A program made the translations under genes and the position numbers. A stretch of 13,965 nucleotides of DNA, taken from positions 1-13,965 of the forward strand of contig JAGWPI010000377.1 of the NCBI GenBank assembly GCA_028877005.1, read 5' to 3'. The number at the start of each line of letters is the position of its first letter. Position 1 is the first letter of the stretch. Origin of the DNA: Bacteroidota bacterium. Lineage in GTDB: Bacteria; Bacteroidota; Bacteroidia; Chitinophagales; Chitinophagaceae. This document shows, in pieces, positions 6,749 to 13,965 of this stretch. The notes beneath the pieces are model-generated. The model was not told the DNA's origin and made no database searches. It saw nothing but the letters and a program-made list of their open reading frames with translations.

Positions 6749-8254
6749 TTACAGCAGGGTATAATGCATAGACCCGTCTTTTTCATCTTTAATTTGAATG
6801 CCCATGGCTAATAATTCATTACGGATGGTATCACTGGTAACAAAATCTTTTTTGGCTTTGGCTTGTTGACGTAGCTGCAATAATAATTCCATTACCTGAT
6901 TAAGTTTATCATTATAGGCTGGTATGGGGTTTTGTAATCCGAAAATATCTTCTAAAAAAAGCTTCATTTGTTGTTGCAAGCGCAAAACGGTGGCAGCGTT
7001 TAAACTGTTGGCCGGAATTTGTTTATTTTTTAAGCCATTGATAATAGGAGCCAATTCAAACATATTGGCCAATACTTTAGCGGTGCTTAAGTCATCATCC
7101 ATAAAAACGGCAAATTCATTCATACGTTGCTGTACTTTTTCATTTAATTCAGCATCGCCGGCTATTTCATTGTTGGGTAATGGAAGTGCCAACAAATTGG
7201 TATAGGCTTCCCATAAACGTTTTAGTGCTTTTTCAGATGCTTGTAAAGCTTCATTACTAAAATCAAGTGTAGAGCGGTAATGCGATTGAAGGATAAAAAA
7301 GCGAATCGTCATGGGATGGTATGCCTGGGTTAAAATAGGATGGGTACCGCTGAACAGCTCGGTTAATTTAATAACATTGTTATAGCTTTTGCCCATTTTT
7401 TTACCATTAATGGTAATCATATTATTATGCACCCAATAACGAGCCGGAGGCTGGTGGTTACATACAGAGCTTTGGGCAATTTCGCATTCATGATGTGGAA
7501 ATTGTAAATCCATACCACCCCCATGAATATCAAATTGTTTCCCCAAATACTTAGTGCTCATTGCCGAGCATTCAATATGCCATCCCGGAAAACCCTCGCC
7601 CCAGGGGCTGGTCCAGCGCATAATATGTTCGGGTGGTGCGTTTTTCCACAGTGCAAAATCGTTTTTATTTCTTTTTTCGTCTTGGTTTTCCAGTTGTCGG
7701 GTAGTTTCTAATTGTTCTTCAATATTTCTACCACTTAGTATGCCATAAGGCTGGCCAATTTTAGAAAAATCGGTATTGTATTTTTCAACATCAAAATATA
7801 CTGAACCATTTACAACATAGGCATAGCCATCGGCAATAATTTGTTGAATCATGTTGATTTGTTCAACAATATGGCCGGTAGCTGTTGGTTCAATACTTGG
7901 TGGCAGGGTATTGAATTGTTGCATAGCCCAATGAAACAGGTTGGTATATTTTTGCACCAGTTCCATGGGTTCTAATTTTTCCAGAATAGCTTTACTGCTA
8001 ATTTTATCTTCGGCGGCACGTCCTTCTTCTTCAAAATGTCCGGCATCGGTAATATTGCGCACATAGCGTACTTTATAACCTAAGTGTAAAAAGTAGCGGT
8101 ATAAAATATCAAAAGTAATATAAGGGCGTGCATGGCCTAGGTGGCTTTCTCCGCTAACGGTAGGCCCACATACATATAAACCAACCAGTCCGGGAGTTAT
8201 AGGAATAAACACTTCTTTTTTGCGCGAAAGGGTATTGTATAATTGTAAAGGCAT
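6749..8254 (-). CDS. cysS: cysteine--tRNA ligase (CysRS)
   Basis: This cytoplasmic class I aminoacyl-tRNA synthetase charges tRNA-Cys with cysteine. Using the ATG at 8254 it has 501 residues, typical for the family. The HIGH motif is HLGH (38-41) and the KMSKS motif is KMGKS (286-290); the Ser-to-Gly change is, from memory, common in Bacteroidota. The four zinc ligands are in place: C29 (LYVCGPTV), C229 (GWHIECS), and H254 and E258 (FPHHECEIA). The C-terminal helical DALR-like and anticodon regions follow, ending IQIKDEKDGSMHYTLL. An upstream in-frame ATG at 8278 would add MYRYLIFY, which is not expected from homologues and would leave almost no leader after the predicted promoter. It has its own promoter and terminator, so it is probably a single transcription unit. 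Confidence 0.97.
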   Translation of the reverse strand: MPLQLYNTLSRKKEVFIPITPGLVGLYVCGPTVSGESHLGHARPYITFDILYRYFLHLGYKVRYVRNITDAGHFEEEGRAAEDKISSKAILEKLEPMELVQKYTNLFHWAMQQFNTLPPSIEPTATGHIVEQINMIQQIIADGYAYVVNGSVYFDVEKYNTDFSKIGQPYGILSGRNIEEQLETTRQLENQDEKRNKNDFALWKNAPPEHIMRWTSPWGEGFPGWHIECSAMSTKYLGKQFDIHGGGMDLQFPHHECEIAQSSVCNHQPPARYWVHNNMITINGKKMGKSYNNVIKLTELFSGTHPILTQAYHPMTIRFFILQSHYRSTLDFSNEALQASEKALKRLWEAYTNLLALPLPNNEIAGDAELNEKVQQRMNEFAVFMDDDLSTAKVLANMFELAPIINGLKNKQIPANSLNAATVLRLQQQMKLFLEDIFGLQNPIPAYNDKLNQVMELLLQLRQQAKAKKDFVTSDTIRNELLAMGIQIKDEKDGSMHYTLL

Positions 8255-8294
8255 ATAAAAAATTAAGTAGCGGTACAAATAAATGTATAGGCTG

Positions 8295-8326
8295 CAAAAG
8301 TAGCCAATGTGTACAGTAGCAACAAA
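8295..8326 (-). promoter_or_regulatory. Bacteroidota-type promoter of cysS
   Basis: On the minus strand the sequence reads TTTG (8323-8326), 20 bases, then TACTTTTG (8295-8302). Both boxes match the Bacteroidota consensus TTTG / TAnnTTTG with normal spacing. Transcription would start near 8288, giving a leader of about 34 bases to the ATG at 8254. This supports that start over the one at 8278. Confidence 0.65.
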
Positions 8327-8350
8327 CGGAAAATAAGCAGGAAGGGATGG

Positions 8351-9463
8351 TTATTTGGTTAACTCCAAATCACTCACCAACATAATATGGTCACTTAGGT
8401 CTTCATCTACCATATCAAATTGTTTTATGTTGAATTGAGGAGTAGCCAAAATATAATCAATACGCAGGGTAGGGGCTAAACTAATAAAACTGCGTCCAAT
8501 ACCAAAGCCCTTATCTAAAAATGCATCGCGCATGTTTTTTGCAATATGAAAATAAGTGAAACTGTTGGGTACGTCATTAAAGTCGCCACAAATTAAATAC
8601 GGGTAAGGACTTTCATTCATTTTGTTTTTTACCAATATAGCCTGAGCGGTTCTTCTTCTAAAAGCCAATAACATTTTTTGAAGAATGCCTTTTGATGCCG
8701 CCAAGGCTTCTTCATTTTGTTGTTTTATTTTTTCCATGCCATCATAATCATCTTGGTTAAACTTATAAGATTGTAAATGCGTGGTAAAAACCCGAATGGT
8801 ATCATTGCCTTTTACTATATCGGCATAAATAAGGCTTTCGGCAGTTTTAAAAGGTATGCGTACGGCACGAATTATAGGATATTTTGAAAAAATAATACAA
8901 CCTGAGCGATAATTATTGTTTCTACGATAATCTTTAGAAAAAAAATGGTAGGGAAAACTATCTGTAAAAAGACCAATATGATTAGCCCCGGCATTGGCGT
9001 TGTTGGCATTATTAAACTCTTGCAAACAAACTATATCCGGTGAAAGTTTTTGAATGGTGAGCAATAAATCGGTTGGCAGTTGTTGTTTGGCGGCCTTGCT
9101 TTTGCTTAGTCCGTTAAAACTTTGCACGTTCCAGCTTATAATGCGCCAACTGTTGGGCGGTTTATTTTTATTAAAACCTTCTTTTATATTACGGGCAAAC
9201 ATTACTTGTATTTGTTGGTAGCTAAGCACTAAGGCAATGAGAGAAAGCAGCAGGTATTTGGGCTTAACAATTATCCAAAAAATAATAAAAAAAATAAGAA
9301 TGAGTGTTAAATAAGGCATTAAAATAGCAATAAAGCTAATGGGCGTAAAATAAACGGGATTAATCCACGGACTTAAACAGCCCAGCAGATAGATGAAAAT
9401 AATCAGCAGGTTTATACCAATTACAATGCGCTTTAAAAAGGGCCTGATGAATGCCAATGCCAT
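8351..9463 (-). CDS. membrane-anchored endonuclease/exonuclease/phosphatase (EEP) family protein
   Basis: The protein has 370 residues. Three hydrophobic segments (about 13-30, 41-66, 69-86) are followed by an EEP-fold hydrolase domain (105-366). The catalytic set is complete: N112 (WNV), E149 (CLQEF), H229 (THL), D294 and N296 (GDFNDVP), D336 (RIDYIL), and D358-H359 (SDH). This family cleaves phosphodiesters or phosphomonoesters with Mg2+; the substrate here (nucleic acid, inositol phosphate, lipid) cannot be told. Positive residues at 11-12 and 67-69 suggest an inside N-terminus, and three passes would then place the enzyme domain in the periplasm. It is a paralogue of the next gene upstream, sharing architecture and motif order, probably an old tandem duplication. 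A 105-base spacer with a palindrome separates the two. Confidence 0.88.
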   Translation of the reverse strand: MALAFIRPFLKRIVIGINLLIIFIYLLGCLSPWINPVYFTPISFIAILMPYLTLILIFFIIFWIIVKPKYLLLSLIALVLSYQQIQVMFARNIKEGFNKNKPPNSWRIISWNVQSFNGLSKSKAAKQQLPTDLLLTIQKLSPDIVCLQEFNNANNANAGANHIGLFTDSFPYHFFSKDYRRNNNYRSGCIIFSKYPIIRAVRIPFKTAESLIYADIVKGNDTIRVFTTHLQSYKFNQDDYDGMEKIKQQNEEALAASKGILQKMLLAFRRRTAQAILVKNKMNESPYPYLICGDFNDVPNSFTYFHIAKNMRDAFLDKGFGIGRSFISLAPTLRIDYILATPQFNIKQFDMVDEDLSDHIMLVSDLELTK

Positions 9464-9508
9464 TGCATAAAAGTAAGAATTGTTGGTGGAAGGGCAAAAG
9501 CAACATAC

Positions 9509-9530
9509 GTGTAATTACACCAATTACACC
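9509..9530. repeat. 12-bp palindrome and 9-bp tandem repeat between the EEP genes
   Basis: GTGTAATTACAC (9509-9520) is a perfect palindrome. AATTACACC is repeated head to tail at 9513-9521 and 9522-9530. A further TGTAATTA occurs at 9541-9548. On the minus strand a weak promoter could be drawn with TTG at 9521-9523 and TGCTTTTG at 9495-9502. The palindrome would then fill the spacer, as an operator might. The -7 box has one mismatch, so this remains a suggestion. Confidence 0.45.
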
Positions 9531-9568
9531 TATAAAAAGCTGTAATTAATGAACACAGTGAAAAATAC

Positions 9569-10705
9569 TTACTGTTTTATCCTTATATCACAAATGCTGG
9601 GATAATGGTCAGATAAATGAAGGGGGAAGGTTTTGTGCTGAATAGGGCAGATAGGCGCACGCATTAACATTACATCTATCCGCAAGGTGGGCGATATACT
9701 ATCGTAGGTACCACCCAGCCCCCAGCCTGTTTGTAAAAATGCATCTTGTAAACCCTTGCTTAGTTGGTGGTATACATAAGAAGAGGGTACCGCATTCAAA
9801 TCGCCGCAAAATACAAAGGGAAGTTGCATGGTATCTATAACCGAACGGATGGTATGCGCTTGTGCTACATGCACTTTATCAAAATACCGCAATTTAGAAA
9901 AAGTAGATTTTTGCAGGAATAGGGTGGTATCGGGTTTATAAAATTGCGATTCAACCGGTAATGCCTGGCTGCCATGCAAATTCATGGAACGTAAATGCAC
10001 ATTAATTAGTCTGAATGGTTGGTCTTTATATTGAAGGGTAACCCATTGAAAATCTTCTTTATAATGCTCGGCATTGGGAAGTGGAATAATAGCAGAATCA
10101 ACAATAGGTAATCGGGAGAAAATAATAATGCCATTACGTTGAATGCCATAACCCTCTATACCAAATGAAAAATTATTTACAAATGCACTGAAAGGATAAT
10201 GCAAAGAATCGCGAATAAATGGTAATGTACTTCTAAAATGTTTACCTGAGTCGGTGGCAAAATCTTGAAAGCAAAGAATATCGGCATTAGATTGGCGAAT
10301 GAATGCCAGCATTTGCCGGCGTGGATTACCCGGTGTATCATTTTTAATGGCAGCATTTAAAAACTCATTTACATTCCACGATAATATGCGAATGCTGCCC
10401 ACAGGCTTCTGCATTGTAAAAGTAGTATTGGGATGAAAGCCCCAAATAGCTTTTACATTACTATACCCTAGCACCATAATCAGTAACAAGAACCATCCAT
10501 ATTTTTTAAAGAGTAGGAAGCCCAATATACAAACCAACACCATTCCGATAAATATTACCGGAAAGGCCAACGCCAAAAACGTCATGGGCCAAAAACGTAC
10601 GGGATTTATAAAAGGGGTAAAAGCGGCTAATGCATATAGGCCACTATATACAATGCACAATATACCTATTAATTTTTTAAAGACAGATACTGCAAAAAAA
10701 GCCAT
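9569..10705 (-). CDS. membrane-anchored EEP family protein with Glu-to-Asp change in the metal site
   Basis: The protein has 378 residues. Three hydrophobic N-terminal segments (about 10-32, 41-66, 70-85) precede an EEP domain (105-376), with the charge pattern again pointing to a periplasmic enzyme domain. Motifs are N111 (WNV), Q147-D148 (CFQDF), H237 (VHL), D302 and N304 (GDLNAVP), D344 (RIDVML), and D366-H367 (SDH). The usual metal-binding Glu of the LQE motif is Asp148 here (codon GAT), while its paralogue keeps Glu. Asp can still bind a metal, so activity may be altered and not lost. The ATG is 5 bases after the stop of the rhomboid-like gene, so the two are very likely cotranscribed. 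Confidence 0.87.
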   Translation of the reverse strand: MAFFAVSVFKKLIGILCIVYSGLYALAAFTPFINPVRFWPMTFLALAFPVIFIGMVLVCILGFLLFKKYGWFLLLIMVLGYSNVKAIWGFHPNTTFTMQKPVGSIRILSWNVNEFLNAAIKNDTPGNPRRQMLAFIRQSNADILCFQDFATDSGKHFRSTLPFIRDSLHYPFSAFVNNFSFGIEGYGIQRNGIIIFSRLPIVDSAIIPLPNAEHYKEDFQWVTLQYKDQPFRLINVHLRSMNLHGSQALPVESQFYKPDTTLFLQKSTFSKLRYFDKVHVAQAHTIRSVIDTMQLPFVFCGDLNAVPSSYVYHQLSKGLQDAFLQTGWGLGGTYDSISPTLRIDVMLMRAPICPIQHKTFPLHLSDHYPSICDIRIKQ

Positions 10706-10710
10706 GCGGG

Positions 10711-11646
10711 TTATAAATCTTTACTGGCTTTTTTCAAAAATTCCTTTTCTTCCTCACTAAGCATATGGTAGCCTTGTTGGTTAATTTTATCCAAAATATC
10801 ATCTAAGCGTTGTTGGGTAATATGCTGGGTTTTCTGAAAAGGTTTGGTACTGGATTGGTAAAATAATGTTTCTTTTATGCCCACTTTTTGGTGCTTTTTA
10901 TCAGGATTAAACAAATCATCTGTTTTTTCAACCAATCGGTGCATCCACCGGCCCCAATCATTACCCCTTTTTAATTGTTGAATGTATAAAAAGCCAACCA
11001 AGCCACCGGTTAAATGTGCAATGGCATTGCCCCCATTTTGGCTGGCAATGGTTGCATAATCAATAGCTACAAAAACTAGGGTAAGTACCCAAATAGGAAT
11101 ACCGCCATTAATTAGCGGAAAAATGCGATAATCAGGCGCCAAAGTAGTTGTGGCAACGGCAATGGCCATTACGGCAGCACCACCACCCATTAAGGCGGGC
11201 GTAAAAGCCATATTTTGGTAAAGGGCCGGAATTAAGTTAATGCTTAAAACAAAAGCTATACCACCAAAAAAACCACCATATAAATAAATAGGAATAATGT
11301 TTTTATTACCGGCCAAATCTTGTAAAATATAACCGAATGCCCAAATCCATAAAACAGTGCTTATAATACCCCATACACTGTAAGTAGTAAACATGTAGGT
11401 AATGATTGTCCATATACGGGGAAAGAAAACATCCGTGTCGGCAGGTAAACTTAACCAACCAACAATTTGCTTTTGGAAAAACAAGTTAGCAGTGGCATTG
11501 CTATCATATGAAATGAAATAAACAATTTTAATAAATGTGAGTGATATAAAGAACAGAGCATTCAAAATAATCAGAAAAACCAAGGCATTCTTGTCTTCGC
11601 CTAACAAAGGCCTTCTTCTTGTATTATGCATTTCACTCAAATTCAT
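10711..11646 (-). CDS. rhomboid-like membrane protein without the catalytic serine (predicted pseudoprotease)
   Basis: The protein has 311 residues and about six membrane segments between 22 and 225, then a cytoplasmic tail. It has the rhomboid layout, but the GxSx active-site motif reads GGGAAVMA (154-161), with Gly156 where the nucleophilic Ser should be. The final-helix His is kept (AHLTGGLVG, 210-218, H211). Without the Ser it should not cleave peptides. The tail ends in LDDILDKINQQGYHMLSEEE (281-300) followed by KEFL, a conserved C-terminal motif of Bacteroidota rhomboids (DUF6576-like). It lies 45 bases after an intact rhomboid gene and 5 bases before an EEP gene. It could assist or regulate the active partner, as iRhoms do in animals, but that is inference. 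Confidence 0.85.
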   Translation of the reverse strand: MNLSEMHNTRRRPLLGEDKNALVFLIILNALFFISLTFIKIVYFISYDSNATANLFFQKQIVGWLSLPADTDVFFPRIWTIITYMFTTYSVWGIISTVLWIWAFGYILQDLAGNKNIIPIYLYGGFFGGIAFVLSINLIPALYQNMAFTPALMGGGAAVMAIAVATTTLAPDYRIFPLINGGIPIWVLTLVFVAIDYATIASQNGGNAIAHLTGGLVGFLYIQQLKRGNDWGRWMHRLVEKTDDLFNPDKKHQKVGIKETLFYQSSTKPFQKTQHITQQRLDDILDKINQQGYHMLSEEEKEFLKKASKDL

Positions 11647-11691
11647 ACATTAAAATTGCAAAAAATTACTGAATTGTAAGGTTAAATTGCA

Positions 11692-12396
11692 TTAATAAAA
11701 CGAAGTTCTGTTGTTTTTGTTCCAAAAGTACACTAAAATAATACCTACTAAGGCTCCACCCAGGTGGGCAAAATGGGCCACATCATCTCCAGCAGAGTTT
11801 TTAATACCCAAGTATAATTCGAAAGCGGCATATAAAATAACAAACCATTTGGCTTTAATGGGTACAAAGAAATAAAGGTAAATTTTGGTATTAGGAAACA
11901 AATAACCAAAGGCAGCTAAGCAGCCAAATACAGCCCCGGAGGCACCAATAGTGGCTTCATTTAGTTTGGCTAAGAAGTTAACTTTATACAGTTGTTGGGT
12001 TGCGGGGTCTAAACTATTGAATGCTGCTATTAAATGCTGGGTTTGAAAGTATAAAACGATTAAATGGCTAAAAGCGGCACCCAGTCCGCAAATAATATAA
12101 AAGGTTAAAAAACGTTTAGGCCCCCAAAGATTCTCTAGCACAGAACCAAACATCCACAAGGCAAACATATTAAAGAAAATATGTTCAAAGCCGCCATGCA
12201 TAAACATATGGGTAATTAATTGCCAAGGCCTAAACAATGGACTTTGAAAAGTGTGCAGGGCAAACAAATCGTCCATATTAATAAGACCTTGTTGGCCAAT
12301 GGTTATTTGTGCCAAAAAAACCAAACCATTTATAATAATAAGGTTTTTAATCACTAAGGGTAATATCTGAAATCTACCGGGCCTAAATTCTGTCAT
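11692..12396 (-). CDS. rhomboid family intramembrane serine protease
   Basis: The 234-residue inner-membrane protein has about six transmembrane helices. It cleaves substrates within the membrane using a Ser-His dyad. GASG (151-154) carries the nucleophile Ser153, and AHLGG (210-214) carries His211. The conserved THMFMHGGFEHIFFN block (62-76) supplies H67, H72 and N76, equivalent to H145, H150 and N154 of E. coli GlpG. A long loop (118-146) sits between helices before the active-site helix. The ATG at 12396 lies 9 bases after the rlmD stop, so it is probably cotranscribed with rlmD. Substrates are unknown; the adjacent inactive homologue may be a partner. Confidence 0.93.
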   Translation of the reverse strand: MTEFRPGRFQILPLVIKNLIIINGLVFLAQITIGQQGLINMDDLFALHTFQSPLFRPWQLITHMFMHGGFEHIFFNMFALWMFGSVLENLWGPKRFLTFYIICGLGAAFSHLIVLYFQTQHLIAAFNSLDPATQQLYKVNFLAKLNEATIGASGAVFGCLAAFGYLFPNTKIYLYFFVPIKAKWFVILYAAFELYLGIKNSAGDDVAHFAHLGGALVGIILVYFWNKNNRTSFY

Positions 12397-12405
12397 GCTA
12401 CAATA

Positions 12406-13893
12406 TTATGGGTTTATAAAAGTTTCTTTTAATTTAAGTTGTACAATATTTTCAATATGGAAGGTATGTGGAAACATATCTACCGGCTGCACCTTGGTAA
12501 CGGTATATTTTTCATCTAATATAGCCAAATCTCTGGCCTGCGTAGCCGGATTACAACTAACATATACCACCAATGGCGCAGCAATATCTAATAATTTTTG
12601 TATTAATTTTTCATGCATGCCCGCTCTGGGGGGGTCGGTAATAATCACATCAGGCCTCCCATTTTGGGCAAAAAAATCATCTGTACAAATTTTTATTACA
12701 TCACCGGCAAAAAACGCAGCATCGTGTATGTTATTGATTGCAGCATTTTCTTTGGCATCCTCAATGGCTTCAGGTACGGTTTCCACACCAACAATTTTTT
12801 TAGCTTGTTTGCTAACAAAAATACCAATACTTCCCGTTCCACAATATAAATCATATACAGTTTGGGTGCCATTTAATTCGGCCATTTCCCGAATAAGGCG
12901 GTACAATTGCTCACCTTGTGTAGTGTTGGTTTGAAAGAAGGACTTGGGTCCTATTTTAAATTGAAAATCTTCTAAGGTTTCTATAATGTAGCCGGGACCT
13001 TTCCAGGTATGCACGGGTATATCATATATACTATCATTGAATTTTGGATTAATGGTATACAACAGTGTAGTAATTTCAGGAAACTGTTGTTCAATACTAT
13101 TCAGTAATGCTTCGCGCAGGGTTTTATCTTCATAGCCTACTACAATATTCACCATTAACTGACCCGTTCGGGCTAAACGAATCATTACATTTCTCAGCCA
13201 GCCTGTATGCAAACGGGCATCATAAAAAGGAATATGGTGTGTTCTGCCAAAAGCCACAATAGCTTTTCTAATGGCATTTGTGGGTTCGTTTTGCAAAAAG
13301 CAGGTATCAATTTCCACTACTTTATCAAAAACCCCTTTGGCATGAAAGCCACCATAACCCACCGGTTCATCCTTTGGTATAGCGTGGGGGGGCAGTTGTT
13401 TAAAATTGGCTTTTGGAATGTATTTTTTATTAGAAAAAGTAAATTCTACTTTATTTCGGTAGCCTTTTGTAGCTGCAGCGCCAATAATGGGTTCAAAAGG
13501 CGGAAGTGAAATTTTGGCCAATCGGGTAAGGTGGTCGTGTACTTGTTGGGCCTTGTATTGAAGTTGTAAATGATAGGGCAGCATTTGCCAAGAGCAGCCA
13601 CCACAGGTGCCAAAGTGGCTGCAAAAAGGCTCTGCCCTTTGGCTAGATGGTTGGTGAATGGTAATTGCCTCACCTTCGGCCCAATCTTTTTTGTTTTTAT
13701 GCAGCAATACATTCACCACATCGCCGGGTACTGCTTTTTCAATAAATACTGCTTTTCCGTTTACACGGGCAATTGATTTACCTTCGGCAGCATAAGCTTC
13801 TACCAAAACATTTTCTAAAATAATACGATCTTTCTTTTTTCTCACAAGCACAAAAATAACATTCGAAGGCTTTGATTGTGAAAATATACCCAT
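12406..13893 (-). CDS. rlmD: 23S rRNA (uracil-C5)-methyltransferase RlmD (TrmA/RumA family)
   Basis: This SAM-dependent enzyme methylates C5 of a uracil in 23S rRNA (U1939 in E. coli). Numbering is from ATG 13893 (495 residues). An N-terminal TRAM domain (about 25-80, EAYAAEGKSIARVNGKAVF) is followed by a [4Fe-4S] cluster set at C91, C97, C100 (CGGCSWQ) and C198. The SAM site is DLYCGTGSIGIF (348-359), then TDPPRAGMH (419-427). The catalytic Cys447 lies in YVSCNPATQARDL (444-456), and HIEN (479-482) holds the general base Glu. The first 16 residues look non-conserved. GTG at 13845 gives an N-terminus MRKKKDR closer to what homologues suggest, so the true start is uncertain. Activity on other rRNA uracils (RlmC/RlmCD type) cannot be excluded from sequence alone. 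Confidence 0.93.
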   Translation of the reverse strand: MGIFSQSKPSNVIFVLVRKKKDRIILENVLVEAYAAEGKSIARVNGKAVFIEKAVPGDVVNVLLHKNKKDWAEGEAITIHQPSSQRAEPFCSHFGTCGGCSWQMLPYHLQLQYKAQQVHDHLTRLAKISLPPFEPIIGAAATKGYRNKVEFTFSNKKYIPKANFKQLPPHAIPKDEPVGYGGFHAKGVFDKVVEIDTCFLQNEPTNAIRKAIVAFGRTHHIPFYDARLHTGWLRNVMIRLARTGQLMVNIVVGYEDKTLREALLNSIEQQFPEITTLLYTINPKFNDSIYDIPVHTWKGPGYIIETLEDFQFKIGPKSFFQTNTTQGEQLYRLIREMAELNGTQTVYDLYCGTGSIGIFVSKQAKKIVGVETVPEAIEDAKENAAINNIHDAAFFAGDVIKICTDDFFAQNGRPDVIITDPPRAGMHEKLIQKLLDIAAPLVVYVSCNPATQARDLAILDEKYTVTKVQPVDMFPHTFHIENIVQLKLKETFINP

Positions 13894-13965
13894 GAATACC
13901 GTTTTTTACAGAAGGATTAACGGAAACATTAGCATCATTTCTTACATTTACAACACCTATTTTTA

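Noticed and set aside
7385..7400. KMGKS instead of KMSKS in CysRS
   Set aside because: To my knowledge this is a common lineage variant in Bacteroidota CysRS and the rest of the active site is intact, so it is not a sign of a defective enzyme.
13851..13858. TATTTTTG on the minus strand, an exact -7 consensus near the rlmD start
   Set aside because: No TTG at the -33 distance, and it lies within the longer rlmD reading frame; AT-rich DNA gives such matches by chance. It is only a hint that the GTG at 13845 could be the start.
13892..13965. Plus-strand ORF beginning ATG at 13892 and open to the window end (about 24 codons)
   Set aside because: Too short to judge, no ribosome binding site or promoter, and it overlaps the start of rlmD.

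Overview
The window looks like chromosomal DNA of a Bacteroidota bacterium, most likely from the Chitinophagaceae or a near relative. The base composition is AT-rich and almost no gene has a Shine-Dalgarno sequence. Two -7 elements match the Bacteroidota consensus TAnnTTTG. The families also fit: rhomboids with a Bacteroidota-type C-terminal tail, membrane-anchored EEP proteins, and a secreted protein with a TonB plug but no barrel. No phage, transposon, CRISPR array or other clear mobile DNA was seen.

Left part (1-3914). A tRNA-Lys(CTT) gene lies on the minus strand, with its own -7 element and an intrinsic terminator. It diverges from a tightly overlapping plus-strand operon, pxpB-pxpC-pxpA plus an NRAMP-fold transporter. 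The first three genes encode the prokaryotic ATP-dependent 5-oxoprolinase, which opens 5-oxoproline (pyroglutamate) to glutamate. The transporter has lost the family's metal-binding signatures and probably carries the pathway's substrate rather than a metal.

Middle part (3915-8326). A 246-base convergent gap holds two stem-loops and a doubtful 40-codon ORF. All remaining genes are on the minus strand. A 797-residue secreted protein has macroglobulin-like repeats and a TonB plug-like C-terminus. Upstream of it is cysS (cysteinyl-tRNA synthetase), which has a well-formed promoter and an intrinsic terminator.

Right part (8351-13893). Transcription appears to run rlmD - rhomboid protease - rhomboid-like pseudoprotease - membrane-anchored EEP hydrolase - second EEP hydrolase. 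The first four genes are 9, 45 and 5 bases apart. The last is separated by 105 bases that contain a 12-bp palindrome and a 9-bp tandem repeat, so it may have its own promoter.

Most genes are recognisable housekeeping or envelope genes. The points most worth following are the metal-site-less NRAMP protein tied to 5-oxoprolinase, and the active/inactive rhomboid pair linked to two apparently periplasmic EEP hydrolases.
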